From Alphaproteobacteria bacterium (GTDB taxonomy: Bacteria > Pseudomonadota > Alphaproteobacteria > Micropepsales > Micropepsaceae), in NCBI GenBank assembly GCA_028865545.1, contig JAGWJY010000002.1, positions 1 through 64,000 on the forward strand: 64,000 nt of DNA, read 5' to 3'. How positions within the stretch are numbered: position 1 is the first letter of the stretch; the number at the start of each line of letters is the position of its first letter. Below are positions 17,605 to 27,169 of the stretch, piece after piece. Both the position numbers and the translations under genes were made by a program. The notes below the pieces were generated by a model. It worked only from the letters and a program-made list of their open reading frames with translations, was not told the origin of the DNA and ran no database searches.

Positions 17605-20600
17605 ATGCTTTCCAAACTTGCGAATGCTTTTGCCTGCGGGCTGTGCCTGGTGACTGCAGTGGCACTTACTGCGTGTTCGCAGGAGCAACATCATCGCCCC
17701 AAACCTGCAAAGCTTGTTGCGAAGAAGGATCACAAGAACGACACGCGCATGTCGTTCCGCTTCATCGGACCGGAACACGGAAATCGCATCGCCTCTATCG
17801 CGGGCGTTCCCGGCAACACCACGACCTATTATGCCGGCGCATCCTCCGGCGGATTGTGGAAGTCCAGCGACGGCGGCAATGACTGGAAGCCGATCTTCGA
17901 AAAGAAAGGCGCCGCCGCAATCGGTGCGATTGCCGTAGCACCCTCCAGCGCCAACATCGTATGGCTCGGCACCGGTGAGCCTTGGGCCATCCGCGACATC
18001 GATATCGGTGGCAATGGTGTCTACAAGTCGACGGACGGCGGCACCAATTGGCGCCACATGGGCCTGACCAAGACAGGCCGCATCGCGCGTATCATCGTCG
18101 ATCCGCAGGACCCACAAACCGTGTTCGTCTGCGCCGAAGGAAGGCTGACCGGCCCGCAGCAAGAACGCGGCGTCTTCCTGACCCACGACGGCGGCAAAAC
18201 CTGGACGCGCTCCCTATTCGTCGATCCCAACACGGGCTGCTCCGGCCTTTCGATGGATGCCCACGATCACAACACGCTGTTCGCGGGCGCGTGGCAGATC
18301 GTCATGCATAGCTGGGGCGAATTCAGCGGCGGCCCGGGCAGTGGCGTTTACGTCACCCATGACGGCGGCAAAAGCTGGAACCGCATCACCGGTCACGGCC
18401 TACCGCATTCTCCAGTCGGCAAGATCGACGTTGCGGTTGCACCATCCGATTCGAACCGCGTCTATGCGCTGATCGAAACACACGACCAAGGATCTTTCTG
18501 GCGATCGGACGATGGTGGCCAGAGTTGGCGGACGACCAGTTGGGATCGCACGCTCATCGGGCGCGCGGGCTATTACATCCGCATAGCGGTTTCGCCCAGC
18601 GACGAAAACAAGATTTATCTAGCGAATAGCAGCTTCCATGTCTCCACGGATGGCGGCGAGACCTGGCCCGAAAAGAAGTGGGGTGGCGACAACCACGACA
18701 TCTGGATAGACGCCAAAGACGCCAGCCACTTCGCAATCACGTATGACGGTGGGTTCTCCATCACGACCACAGGCGGCAAAGGCTTCCATAACGTCTACCT
18801 GCCGGTGGGCCAGATGTATCACGTCGCAGTCGACGACCAAATTCCCTACTATCTCTACAGCAACATGCAGGACGACAGCACAATGCGTGCGCCCAGCATT
18901 CCGATCGGCGGCGGCGCTTGGGGCATCGGCAACCAACAAGGCTGGGACTACAAGCTGGGCGGCTGCGAATCAGGATTTACGCTGCCAGATATCACGAACC
19001 CGAACATCGTTTGGGCGAGCTGCTATGCCGACGAAGTGACGCGCTGGGACGCGAAAACGCATGAAGCACGCTCCGTCAGTCCATGGTTTCACACGCTCGA
19101 CTCCATGCCAAACCAGACCAAATACCGCTGTCATTGGACCTCACCGCTGGCCATCGATCCGTTCGACCACAACACCGTCTATTACGGTTGCCAGGTCGTA
19201 TTCAAAACCAGCAACGGTGGACAAAGCTGGAGCGTGATCAGCCCCGACCTGTCGACGCACGATCCCAGCCGGATTGTTTCTTCGGGCGGACTGATCGGCG
19301 ACAATCTCGGCCAGTTCTATGGCGAAGTCGTGTTCGCGCTGGCGCCCTCCGCGATTCAAAAGGGCCTGCTGTGGGCCGGCACGAATGACGGCAAGGTCTG
19401 GTACACGCCCGATTCCGGTGGGCATTGGGTCGATGTCTCCGCGAGTATCGGCATGAAGCCATGGGGAACCATCACCAGCATTCAGCCCTCATTCTTTAAA
19501 CCCGGCACGGCTTACGTCTCGGTCGATTATCATCTGGAAGACGACCGCGATCCCTACATCTACAGGACCGCGGATTTTGGAAAGACGTGGACACGGATCA
19601 GCACCAACCTGCCGAGGGGTGAGCTCGCCTACGTCCGCAACGTATCCGAAGACCCCAATTGCGAGGGCCTTCTGTTCGCCGGCACGGGTGAAGCGCTTTA
19701 CTACTCCCTCGATGACGGCGGCCACTGGGCAGAACTGGACGACGAACTACCGCACTCGCCCGTCACGTGGACTGTGGTGCAGAAGCGCTTCCACGATCTC
19801 GTCGTCTCGACCTGGGGACGCGGTCTCTATGTTCTCGATGACATCACACCGCTCGAACAGATGGCCGAGCATCCCACGGCGGACGATGTACGGTTGTTCA
19901 TACCGCGACAAACCTATCGCCTGACGCGCGATCCACACGCCTACCTCAATTTCGCCTTGAAAAAAGCGCCGAAAGGCAAGGTCGAAATCCAGATCGCGGA
20001 TGCAAGCGGTCATGTGATTCGCACGATGCGCCAAGACGGCCACCCCGGCCTCAACCGCGCCAACTGGAACATGTTCTATGACGAACTGACGCCGATTGTG
20101 TTGCGCACAATCCCGCCGGAGGATCCGCACATCTGGCAGGAATCCCGCTTCAAGGGGAAAGACTTCCGCCCGGTGACGCATTGGGGCATGCCTGCCGTGG
20201 TCCACGGTCCGCTGGCGGTGCCGGGAAAGTATCAAGTGCGCCTGATCGTCGACGGGAAAACCGAAACCGCGCCGTTGGAAATCCTTCGCGATCCCAATAG
20301 CGAAACGGATGCCGCCGGAATGGAAGCGACGCTGAAGCTACAACTGCGCATCTCCGACGACATCCACAAAGTCGCCGACATGGTCAATCTGGCCGAGCAG
20401 ATGCGGGCGAGCCTGGAGAAGCTGAAAAGTAAGTATGCCAACGATCCGCAAATGAAGCGGGCCGTGGCGGGGCTGGACGGGAAAATACAGGGCGTCGAGT
20501 ACCAACTCTTCTCGCGCGATCTCGCGCCCAGCGACGACAAATATTACGAGTCAGCCTACAAGGATTATTACAATCTGCTCTGGCTTAATGCGGAGATCGG

Positions 20601-20856
20601 CACAGGCGCCGGCGACGTGGCAGGCGGCGCCGATTTCGGGCCGACGGACACCGAAGCGACACTCCTATCGACCATCGAAACGCAGATGGCGAAAGACGTT
20701 GGCGATTATCAGACAGTGATGACGAATGCCGTGCCGGCATTCAATCGGATGCTCCAGGCCAAGGGCGAGAAGCCGCTAGATATGAATTTGCGGCCACTGC
20801 CCGATCTGGAGAAGGCGTATCCGCACGTGATGACCGACGCGGCCGATTCAGATTGA
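17605..20856 (+). CDS. Large Asp-box (BNR/VPS10-like) beta-propeller lipoprotein
   Basis: A 1083-residue protein with a lipoprotein signal: LTAC lipobox with C24. About ten Asp-box repeats follow, among them SSDGGNDW, STDGGTNW, THDGGKTW, THDGGKSW, SDDGGQSW, STDGGETW, TSNGGQSW, TADFGKTW and SLDDGGHW. These form sortilin/sialidase-like beta-propellers in roughly residues 45-740. The last ~330 residues form an Ig-like and helical tail. Such proteins are often labelled glycosyl hydrolase, but no catalytic motif is visible here. AGGA precedes ATG 17605. The gene lies inside the hydroxyproline island, after a GTATAC site. A role in binding glycoprotein or peptide substrate at the cell surface is inference. 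Confidence 0.8.
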   Translation: MLSKLANAFACGLCLVTAVALTACSQEQHHRPKPAKLVAKKDHKNDTRMSFRFIGPEHGNRIASIAGVPGNTTTYYAGASSGGLWKSSDGGNDWKPIFEKKGAAAIGAIAVAPSSANIVWLGTGEPWAIRDIDIGGNGVYKSTDGGTNWRHMGLTKTGRIARIIVDPQDPQTVFVCAEGRLTGPQQERGVFLTHDGGKTWTRSLFVDPNTGCSGLSMDAHDHNTLFAGAWQIVMHSWGEFSGGPGSGVYVTHDGGKSWNRITGHGLPHSPVGKIDVAVAPSDSNRVYALIETHDQGSFWRSDDGGQSWRTTSWDRTLIGRAGYYIRIAVSPSDENKIYLANSSFHVSTDGGETWPEKKWGGDNHDIWIDAKDASHFAITYDGGFSITTTGGKGFHNVYLPVGQMYHVAVDDQIPYYLYSNMQDDSTMRAPSIPIGGGAWGIGNQQGWDYKLGGCESGFTLPDITNPNIVWASCYADEVTRWDAKTHEARSVSPWFHTLDSMPNQTKYRCHWTSPLAIDPFDHNTVYYGCQVVFKTSNGGQSWSVISPDLSTHDPSRIVSSGGLIGDNLGQFYGEVVFALAPSAIQKGLLWAGTNDGKVWYTPDSGGHWVDVSASIGMKPWGTITSIQPSFFKPGTAYVSVDYHLEDDRDPYIYRTADFGKTWTRISTNLPRGELAYVRNVSEDPNCEGLLFAGTGEALYYSLDDGGHWAELDDELPHSPVTWTVVQKRFHDLVVSTWGRGLYVLDDITPLEQMAEHPTADDVRLFIPRQTYRLTRDPHAYLNFALKKAPKGKVEIQIADASGHVIRTMRQDGHPGLNRANWNMFYDELTPIVLRTIPPEDPHIWQESRFKGKDFRPVTHWGMPAVVHGPLAVPGKYQVRLIVDGKTETAPLEILRDPNSETDAAGMEATLKLQLRISDDIHKVADMVNLAEQMRASLEKLKSKYANDPQMKRAVAGLDGKIQGVEYQLFSRDLAPSDDKYYESAYKDYYNLLWLNAEIGTGAGDVAGGADFGPTDTEATLLSTIETQMAKDVGDYQTVMTNAVPAFNRMLQAKGEKPLDMNLRPLPDLEKAYPHVMTDAADSD

Positions 20857-21167
20857 TGCATACGATGGGCGCGCGGGATTTGTGTATAGCACTATCGAGC
20901 CCGGCAATTGGCAGTGCCTTTTGCAGGATTCACCGGCACTCGCTTTTGCCGACCGCGACCGTCCAACTGTTCCTCGTCAACGCTACCTGGGGTCAGACCG
21001 CGGCCTCCAGCAGTGACGACCGGAAAAAACTCGGGCAGATTGACGTCTGTGGCAGCAGCCTCCGGGACAATACGGCCGCCAAGCTTCAGCGCAGCATGCC
21101 CGAGGCGGAAGCCTCTTTGCCCCGCAAACGATTCCATGCTTTTGTTCAAGCATAGGAAGGATATGCC
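20857..21167. other. Intergenic stretch without a convincing gene
   Basis: 311 nt between the Asp-box lipoprotein and the M24 peptidase. A 100-codon plus-strand frame (20853-21155) overlaps the upstream stop but shows no domain, signal peptide or Shine-Dalgarno. GAAGGATATGCC just before ATG 21168 provides the ribosome binding site of the peptidase gene. No terminator hairpin with a T-run was seen, so read-through from the lipoprotein gene is possible. Confidence 0.5.
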
Positions 21168-22370
21168 ATGACGCACGGCATAGGCGGTTCCTCGGCCGGC
21201 GAAGAGTTAGCATCGATCAAGCCTTTGGCGGGCCGGCCGCCGACGATGCAGCCTAGTGTGTTCGAAGAACGACTGGAACGCGTGCGCGGCCTCATGCATG
21301 CCGCCGGAGCAGATGCCCTATTAGTCGGCGCCGGCGCCAATCTTCGCTATTTCGCGAATGTAGGCTGGGAAGCGACCGAACGGCTCGTGGCCATGGTTGT
21401 GCCACGCAATGGGCGACCTATCATCGTCTGTCCCACGTTTGAACTTAGCTCCCTTCATGCAAGCCTCGCGATCGAAGGAGATATCCGGTCCTGGCAGGAG
21501 GACGAAAGCCCAGCCGCTCTAGTCGGACACGCGCTGCGAGAGGTGGATGCCGATACGCTCGCACTCGACCCTGCTTTGCCTTTCGGCGTGTTCCATGCGT
21601 TACGGGAGATCGCGCCGTCGCTGGCCGTGATCAACGCAACGGCCCTGATCGACGCCTGCCGCAGCGTGAAATCCTCTTCGGAATTGACTTGCCTCTCCTA
21701 TGCCAAATCCTTGACCTTGGCGGTACATCGCGCGGCAGCACGCATCCTACATGATGGCATCACGACGGGTGAACTACGGACGTTTATCGATGCCATGCAC
21801 CGCAAGATGGGCGCCGACGGTGGGTCGACATTTTGCGCCGTACAGTTCGGGCAGGCGACGGCGTATCCGCACGGCATTCCCGGCGAGCAGACCCTGCACG
21901 AAAATGAACTGGTGTTGATCGATACAGGCTGCCAGATCCTCGGCTATCACTCCGACATCACCCGAACCTATATCTTCGGCGAACCGTCCCCCGAACAGCG
22001 GCGCGTCTGGGATATCGAGCACGAAGCGCAGGCCGCCGCCTTCGCCGCGGTCCGGCCGGGGATCCAATGCGAAGCAATCGATCGCGCGGCGCGCGACGTG
22101 TTGGAACGACATGGTTTCGGGCCCGGCTTTGTGACTCCAGGTCTGCCCCACCGCACCGGTCACGGTATCGGCCTCTCTATCCATGAAGCGCCATATCTGG
22201 TGCCCGGCGACCGTACGTCTCTCTTGCCAGGTATGTGTTTCTCGAATGAGCCGATGATCGTAGTGCCGGGCCGGTTCGGTATCCGCCTCGAGGACCATTT
22301 CCATGTTACCGAGAGCGGCGCGGCTTGGTTCACGCAACCATCGCCCTCGATCGATGCGCCGTTCGGCTGA
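21168..22370 (+). CDS. M24 family metallopeptidase (Xaa-Pro dipeptidase/aminopeptidase-like)
   Basis: A 400-residue protein with a creatinase-type N-terminal domain (residues ~20-165) and a pita-bread catalytic domain. All five metal ligands are present: D252 (VLIDTG), D263 (HSDITRT), H332 (HRTGHGIG), E361 (SNEP) and E375 (RLED). H328 in the same loop is also conserved. Prolidase-class members cleave X-Pro bonds. Position in a hydroxyproline island suggests it frees proline or hydroxyproline from imino-acid dipeptides. No signal peptide is visible, so it probably acts in the cytoplasm on imported peptides. The start is supported by AAGGATATGCC upstream. Confidence 0.87.
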   Translation: MTHGIGGSSAGEELASIKPLAGRPPTMQPSVFEERLERVRGLMHAAGADALLVGAGANLRYFANVGWEATERLVAMVVPRNGRPIIVCPTFELSSLHASLAIEGDIRSWQEDESPAALVGHALREVDADTLALDPALPFGVFHALREIAPSLAVINATALIDACRSVKSSSELTCLSYAKSLTLAVHRAAARILHDGITTGELRTFIDAMHRKMGADGGSTFCAVQFGQATAYPHGIPGEQTLHENELVLIDTGCQILGYHSDITRTYIFGEPSPEQRRVWDIEHEAQAAAFAAVRPGIQCEAIDRAARDVLERHGFGPGFVTPGLPHRTGHGIGLSIHEAPYLVPGDRTSLLPGMCFSNEPMIVVPGRFGIRLEDHFHVTESGAAWFTQPSPSIDAPFG

Positions 22371-22409
22371 ACAAACCGCGGAGCAAATACGGATGCAAGG
22401 ACGGAAGAG

Positions 22410-24803
22410 ATGACACCATTCGCCGATCTGTGCACTTCCGTCATTTCCCGCCGCCGTCTGCTGCAGAGCGCTTCCGGGGCGGCCCTGATGGCTGCTTCAA
22501 CGCCAGCCATCACTGCTTCGCCCGCCACACCGCGGGTGCGGGCAAAGAGCTTTCCCCTCGAATCCGTGCGTCTTCTCCCATCGCCTTATCGTACGGCAAT
22601 GGAAGCCGATCTGAACTATCTCCATCTCCTCGAGCCAGATCGGCTGCTACACAATTACCGGATCCAAGCCGGCCTGCCGCCTAAAGGTGAAGCGTATGGC
22701 GGCTGGGAGAGCGAAAGCATCTCCGGTCATACCTTGGGCCATTACCTCAGCGCATGCTCGCATATGCACGCCCAAACAGGCGACGACGAATGCAGGAAAA
22801 AGGTCGTCTATATAGTCGACGAATTGGTGTTGTGTCAGGCGCAGTCGCCGGACGGCTATGTCGCCGGATTCACACGGAAGAAGGACGATAAAATCGAATA
22901 TGGCAAGGTGGTGTTCGAGGAAATCCGGCGTGGCGAAATCCAGTCATCTGGATTCGATCTCAACGGCGCATGGTCGCCGCTCTACAATTGGCATAAGCTG
23001 CTGGCTGGCCTGTTGGACGCGGATCGCCATTGCGGCGCCGGAAAAGCCGTCACGGTTGCCGAACGGCTCGGAGGATATATCGAGGGTGTATTCGCCACTC
23101 TGAAACCAGTCCAGATCCAAACGGTTCTCGCCTGCGAATATGGAGGCATCAACGAGTCCTTCGCCGAGCTTTATGCCCGCACGGGTAATCGCCGCTGGCT
23201 ACGGTTGAGCGAGACCATCTATGACCAGAAGGTTCTCGATCCACTGACGCTCCGGCACGACGATATCGCTTATCTTCATTCCAATACCCAGATTCCGAAG
23301 GTGGTCGGTCTCGCGCGGCTATACGAGCTGACAGGTGACGAGCGCTATGGTGTCGCGTCATCCTTCTTCTGGAGCGATGTGACGGAGCGATACACATACG
23401 TCATCGGCGGCAACGGCGACCGCGAATATTTCCAGGCTCCGATGACGATCTCCAAGCATATCACCGAGCAGACCTGCGAAACCTGCTCGAGCTACAACAT
23501 GTTGAAGCTTACGCGACACCTATACGCACGCCAGCCGTCCGCGGCCTATTTTGACTATTTCGAACGAACCCATCTGAACCACATCCTGGCGCAACAGAAC
23601 CCGCAGACCGGTATGTTCGCGTACATGACGCCGCTGATGTCCGGCACACACCGGAATTATTCCACGCCATTCGACGATTTCTGGTGTTGCGTCGGAACCG
23701 GAATGGAAAGCCATGCCAAGCATGGCGAGTCCATATATTGGCACACACGGGACACTTTGCTGGTCAATCTCTACATCCCGTCAACGTTGGATTGGACAGC
23801 CCAGAAGACAATGCTCGAGCTGACGACGAATTATCCCTTCGCGGACACGATACAGCTGAAATTTACGGCGCGGGACTGCCATTCGCCGCTAACCTTAGCC
23901 TTGCGCGTTCCGAGTTGGTGCACAGAGCCAGCTCTACAGATCAATAGTCAAGTCGTCGACATACGTGTCGACGCGGGCTATCTGCACGTGCGCCGTGCAT
24001 GGAAAGCGGGCGATGTCCTGTCGCTCACGCTGCCACGTCGTCTCCGGCTAGAGCCGACGCTGGACGACGAGACCACCGTCGCGATGCTCTATGGACCGCT
24101 GGTGATGGCCGGCGATCTCGGACCGGCAACCGGCGAATGGAACGGCACAGCGCCCGTCTTCGTCGGGGAACAGCTATTGGAAAGTGTCGCTCCAGCAAAC
24201 GAACTTGGCCAGGCAGCATTCCGTACGAGTGGTGTCGTGCGTCCGAGCGATCTCACGGTGAAACCTTTCGCCTTCCAGCATGAACGCAATACCGCAATCT
24301 ATTTTCGGCGCTTCACGCAGGCGGGTTGGGTCGAAGAACAGGCGCGGTATCAAGCCGAACAGGAGCAGTTGAAAGACCTCGCAGCGCGTTCGTCCGACGT
24401 CATATATCTGGGTGAAATGCAGGCGGAGCACGATCACGATTTACGTTCCAAGAACTCCTATCCCGTAGTTTATCGCGGCAAACACGGACGCGATGCCCGT
24501 GCTGGCGGTTATTTCGAGTTCATTATGAAGACGCAACCTGGTCCGCTCGTCCTCGCGGCAACCTACTGGGGCGAGGAACGCAATCGCCGCTTTAAAATCT
24601 TGGTGGACGGCATTGTGATCGGCCGGGATGAACTGAACGGCGAACATCCCAGCAAATTCTTCGAGCGCGATTATCCGGTTCCCGCGGCACTGACGGCGGG
24701 CAGGAACAGCATCACGGTGCGTTTCGAACCAGAGACAGGTGCGTCAGCCGGCCCCGCCTTCGGCGTGCGGTTGTTTTGTCCAAAGACGGACAGCGCCGAG
24801 TAA
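22410..24803 (+). CDS. Tat-exported glycoside hydrolase family 127 (beta-L-arabinofuranosidase, DUF1680)
   Basis: A 797-residue protein with a twin-arginine signal (ISRRRLLQSASGAALMAAS), so it is exported folded. Residues ~50-640 match GH127: SGHTLGHYLSACSHMHAQTGD, FDLNGAWSPLYNWHKLLAGL and GGINESFAELYARTG are family landmarks (each only partly quoted). The zinc/cysteine catalytic centre known from Bifidobacterium HypBA1 is present as E357-T-C359 and the adjacent pair C426-C427 in FWCCVGTGMESH. In that enzyme the second region supplies the nucleophile. The C-terminal ~150 residues form a carbohydrate-binding-like beta domain. GH127 founders cleave beta-L-arabinofuranosides of hydroxyproline-rich plant proteins, fitting the hydroxyproline genes around it. 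Confidence 0.88.
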   Translation: MTPFADLCTSVISRRRLLQSASGAALMAASTPAITASPATPRVRAKSFPLESVRLLPSPYRTAMEADLNYLHLLEPDRLLHNYRIQAGLPPKGEAYGGWESESISGHTLGHYLSACSHMHAQTGDDECRKKVVYIVDELVLCQAQSPDGYVAGFTRKKDDKIEYGKVVFEEIRRGEIQSSGFDLNGAWSPLYNWHKLLAGLLDADRHCGAGKAVTVAERLGGYIEGVFATLKPVQIQTVLACEYGGINESFAELYARTGNRRWLRLSETIYDQKVLDPLTLRHDDIAYLHSNTQIPKVVGLARLYELTGDERYGVASSFFWSDVTERYTYVIGGNGDREYFQAPMTISKHITEQTCETCSSYNMLKLTRHLYARQPSAAYFDYFERTHLNHILAQQNPQTGMFAYMTPLMSGTHRNYSTPFDDFWCCVGTGMESHAKHGESIYWHTRDTLLVNLYIPSTLDWTAQKTMLELTTNYPFADTIQLKFTARDCHSPLTLALRVPSWCTEPALQINSQVVDIRVDAGYLHVRRAWKAGDVLSLTLPRRLRLEPTLDDETTVAMLYGPLVMAGDLGPATGEWNGTAPVFVGEQLLESVAPANELGQAAFRTSGVVRPSDLTVKPFAFQHERNTAIYFRRFTQAGWVEEQARYQAEQEQLKDLAARSSDVIYLGEMQAEHDHDLRSKNSYPVVYRGKHGRDARAGGYFEFIMKTQPGPLVLAATYWGEERNRRFKILVDGIVIGRDELNGEHPSKFFERDYPVPAALTAGRNSITVRFEPETGASAGPAFGVRLFCPKTDSAE

Positions 24804-24810
24804 TAACGCT

Positions 24811-24857
24811 GTGCTTGTATATCATTATAAATCGTCTACAATATACATTATTATATC
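24811..24857. promoter_or_regulatory. AT-rich regulatory region with TTGTATAT and ACAATATAC elements
   Basis: TTGTATAT at 24815-24822 and ACAATATAC at 24838-24846 form an imperfect inverted pair, like the TTGTATAC elements upstream of the oxidase and lipoprotein genes. It lies 110-150 nt before the permease start, between it and GH127. Probably another operator of the island regulator. Confidence 0.35.
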
Positions 24858-24966
24858 TGAAACCGACGAGAGCGGCGGGGTCTCGCACTCTCCACGTAAG
24901 GCGCTGCGATAACATTCTGTACACGAATCATATGGGTCGTGAACGGCGATAAGGTGAGCCAGGGGA

Positions 24967-26424
24967 ATGAAGTTTCTGACACGCCGTAAAGCGCTCAATG
25001 CAATACACGGCGTGGACGTAAGCCGCCGCCTCAAGCCAACCTTGAGCTGGCCACACCTTGTTGCACTTGGCATCGGAGCCATCATCGGCACCGGCATCTA
25101 CACCTTGACCGGCATTGGAGCGGAACGCGCCGGCCCCGCCGTCATATTAGCATTCGCAGCCTGCGGCGCGCTGTGCATTTTCGCAGCGCTTACCTACGCG
25201 GAGATGGCGACCGCCATTCCGGCCGCGGGCAGTGCCTATACTTATGCCTATTCCGTGTTGGGCGAAGGTGTGGCCTGGATCATCGGCTGGAGTTTGATCC
25301 TAGAATATTCCGTGACCTGCAGTGCCGTGGCTGTCGGATGGTCGGGTTATATGACTGGCCTGTTGACGAGTACGGGAATCCATTTGCCTGTGGTCATTCT
25401 AGCGGGGCCGGACGATGGAGGCTTCATCAACCTGCCCGCTGTGCTGATCGTCGCGGCGGTCACCGCCCTACTCGCGCGAGGCGCTAGAGAAAGTGCAACC
25501 GTCAATATATTCCTGGTTGCAATCAAGATCACTGCTCTGGTGGCTTTCGTCTGCCTGACGGTCTCCGCGATCCGACCAGAACATTTCACGCCTTTCATGC
25601 CTTACGGCTTCACATCCCATACCACCAACGGCGAGACCAAGGGTGTGATGGCGGCGGCGGCAATCGTCTTCTTCGCCTTTTTCGGCTTTGATGCCGTTTC
25701 GACCTCGGCCGAAGAGGTCAAAAATCCAAGGCGCGATCTCACAATCGGGATCATTGGGTCTATGGTGGTTAGTACCATCGTGTATATGGCAGTGGCGGCG
25801 TGCGCGGTTGGCGCATGGCCCTATACGGAATTTGCCCGCAGCGGAGAGCCGTTGGCCTTCATTCTGCGCTCCTTAAACCATCCCTTCGCGGCTTTCGCGG
25901 TGGGAGCTGCCGCCGTGATTGCGCTGCCGAGCGTCATTCTGGTGATGATGTTTGGTCAGACGCGTGTCTTCTTCGTTATGGCACGTGACGGTCTGCTGCC
26001 GCATTGGCTGAGTCGCCTTAGCGGGGAGCGACGGGCGCCGCTCAATATTACTCTGATCGTGGGAACATTCGTGGCGATCATCGGCGGGATGTTCCGTCTC
26101 GATCAAATTGCGGAATTATCCAACGCCGGCACGCTTCTGGCGTTCATATCCGTCGCCGTCTGCGTCATGGTCTTGCGCATTTCCAACCCGAACTTGTCCC
26201 GGCCGTTTCGCTGTCCCGCCGTTTGGGTGGTAGCCCCTCTGTCCGTCATAGGCTGTGCCTATTTCATGTCTAGCCTACCACCGATGACGCTGGTTCGCTT
26301 CGCAATTTGGAACGCGGTCGGGGTGACCGTCTATCTCGCTTATGGCCGCCGGAAAAGCCACTTGGCCGCCAAGCCTCTTGTGCTCGACAAGGTCGACGTC
26401 ATCGAAGCGGAATTCGGCTCATGA
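24967..26424 (+). CDS. APC superfamily amino acid permease
   Basis: A 485-residue protein with about twelve membrane helices. It has the APC helix-1 signature LVALGIGAIIGTGIYTLTG and the helix-6 segment IVFFAFFGFDAVSTSAEEVKNP, typical of the cationic-amino-acid-type APC subgroup (YfnA/CAT-like). AAGGTGAG lies about 10 nt before ATG 24967. As the last gene of the hydroxyproline island, with its own candidate operator, it is the likely importer of hydroxyproline, proline or a related amino acid. The substrate is inferred from position only. Confidence 0.85.
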   Translation: MKFLTRRKALNAIHGVDVSRRLKPTLSWPHLVALGIGAIIGTGIYTLTGIGAERAGPAVILAFAACGALCIFAALTYAEMATAIPAAGSAYTYAYSVLGEGVAWIIGWSLILEYSVTCSAVAVGWSGYMTGLLTSTGIHLPVVILAGPDDGGFINLPAVLIVAAVTALLARGARESATVNIFLVAIKITALVAFVCLTVSAIRPEHFTPFMPYGFTSHTTNGETKGVMAAAAIVFFAFFGFDAVSTSAEEVKNPRRDLTIGIIGSMVVSTIVYMAVAACAVGAWPYTEFARSGEPLAFILRSLNHPFAAFAVGAAAVIALPSVILVMMFGQTRVFFVMARDGLLPHWLSRLSGERRAPLNITLIVGTFVAIIGGMFRLDQIAELSNAGTLLAFISVAVCVMVLRISNPNLSRPFRCPAVWVVAPLSVIGCAYFMSSLPPMTLVRFAIWNAVGVTVYLAYGRRKSHLAAKPLVLDKVDVIEAEFGS

Positions 26425-26782
26425 ATATCGGATTTTAGGAAAATCCTGCTACAACGTTGCGAATATCACCCAGATCGTCGCACGAGCATCTTGGTATGAG
26501 CGGCCCAGCTGCGCCCAAAAATTTGGAGCGCCCGTAACAAATCGATTTTGCTTAGAAATTACTGGTGCCAAAGGCCCTCACCAAATTTGCAGTGCCTCGT
26601 AGATATTCTCGGTATGGGCGTTAACGCGTCCGCCCATCGGTTTTCCACAAGTCCGCAAGATCAGTTGTGCAGAAAAGTTGTCACTCACTGACGTTGATGT
26701 GATCCGAGCGGCGGAATGGCGGCATTGCAGGGCCGCACCCGATGTAGCATAGACTCACGGAGCTCTGTCGATTGCGGGTTTC
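26425..26782. other. Intergenic stretch; small hairpin after the permease
   Basis: 358 nt with no convincing gene. GGATTTT-AGG-AAAATCC at 26430-26446 forms a perfect 7-bp stem just after the permease stop but lacks a following T-run, so it is at best a weak terminator. The rest probably holds the promoter of the metal-efflux operon, though no clear -35/-10 pair stands out. Confidence 0.45.
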
Positions 26783-27169
26783 ATGAAGGCTGCCGCAGCG
26801 GGACATTCGAGAATTCGGCGCAAGGGTTCGGCGTCGCGGTTAGGCATGTTCATTGTTGTCCTCGCCTTTTTGCTGCAGTCCTATATCACCCAAACTCACA
26901 TCCACATCGGGTCTCAGGGCTTTAGCGGCATTATCAAAATCGCCGCAACACAGTCTCCCGCGCAAGGCAAAACGCCGCTCGACAATGGCCGGGCGGATTG
27001 CCCGTTCTGCCAAGCCATCGGCATGGCCGGGCTCTTCGTCACCTCCGCAACGCCGCCTCTCTCTCTGCCCTTCATGTGGGTTAAAGCCGATGTGCTCGTT
27101 TTCACCGCATGGGCGGCTTCCGATGCGCCGGCCCATGACTGGCAAAGCCGCGCGCCACCGCGCCGCTAA
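26783..27169 (+). CDS. DUF2946-like small exported protein at the head of the metal-efflux operon
   Basis: A 128-residue protein: a basic N terminus, one hydrophobic segment (LGMFIVVLAFLLQSYIT, ~20-36), a THIHIG stretch (H39, H41), then C73-P-F-C76, and a second hydrophobic region around residues 78-110. The CPxC and His arrangement resembles DUF2946 proteins, which often accompany copper and heavy-metal transport genes. A metal-binding or assembly role is inference. The first seven residues are weakly supported and ATG 26846 is an alternative start, but that would remove most of the basic region. Confidence 0.6.
   Translation: MKAAAAGHSRIRRKGSASRLGMFIVVLAFLLQSYITQTHIHIGSQGFSGIIKIAATQSPAQGKTPLDNGRADCPFCQAIGMAGLFVTSATPPLSLPFMWVKADVLVFTAWAASDAPAHDWQSRAPPRR

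Noticed and set aside
20853-21155. 100-codon plus-strand frame between lipoprotein and peptidase genes
   Set aside because: Overlaps the upstream stop, has no ribosome site, and no recognisable sequence features.
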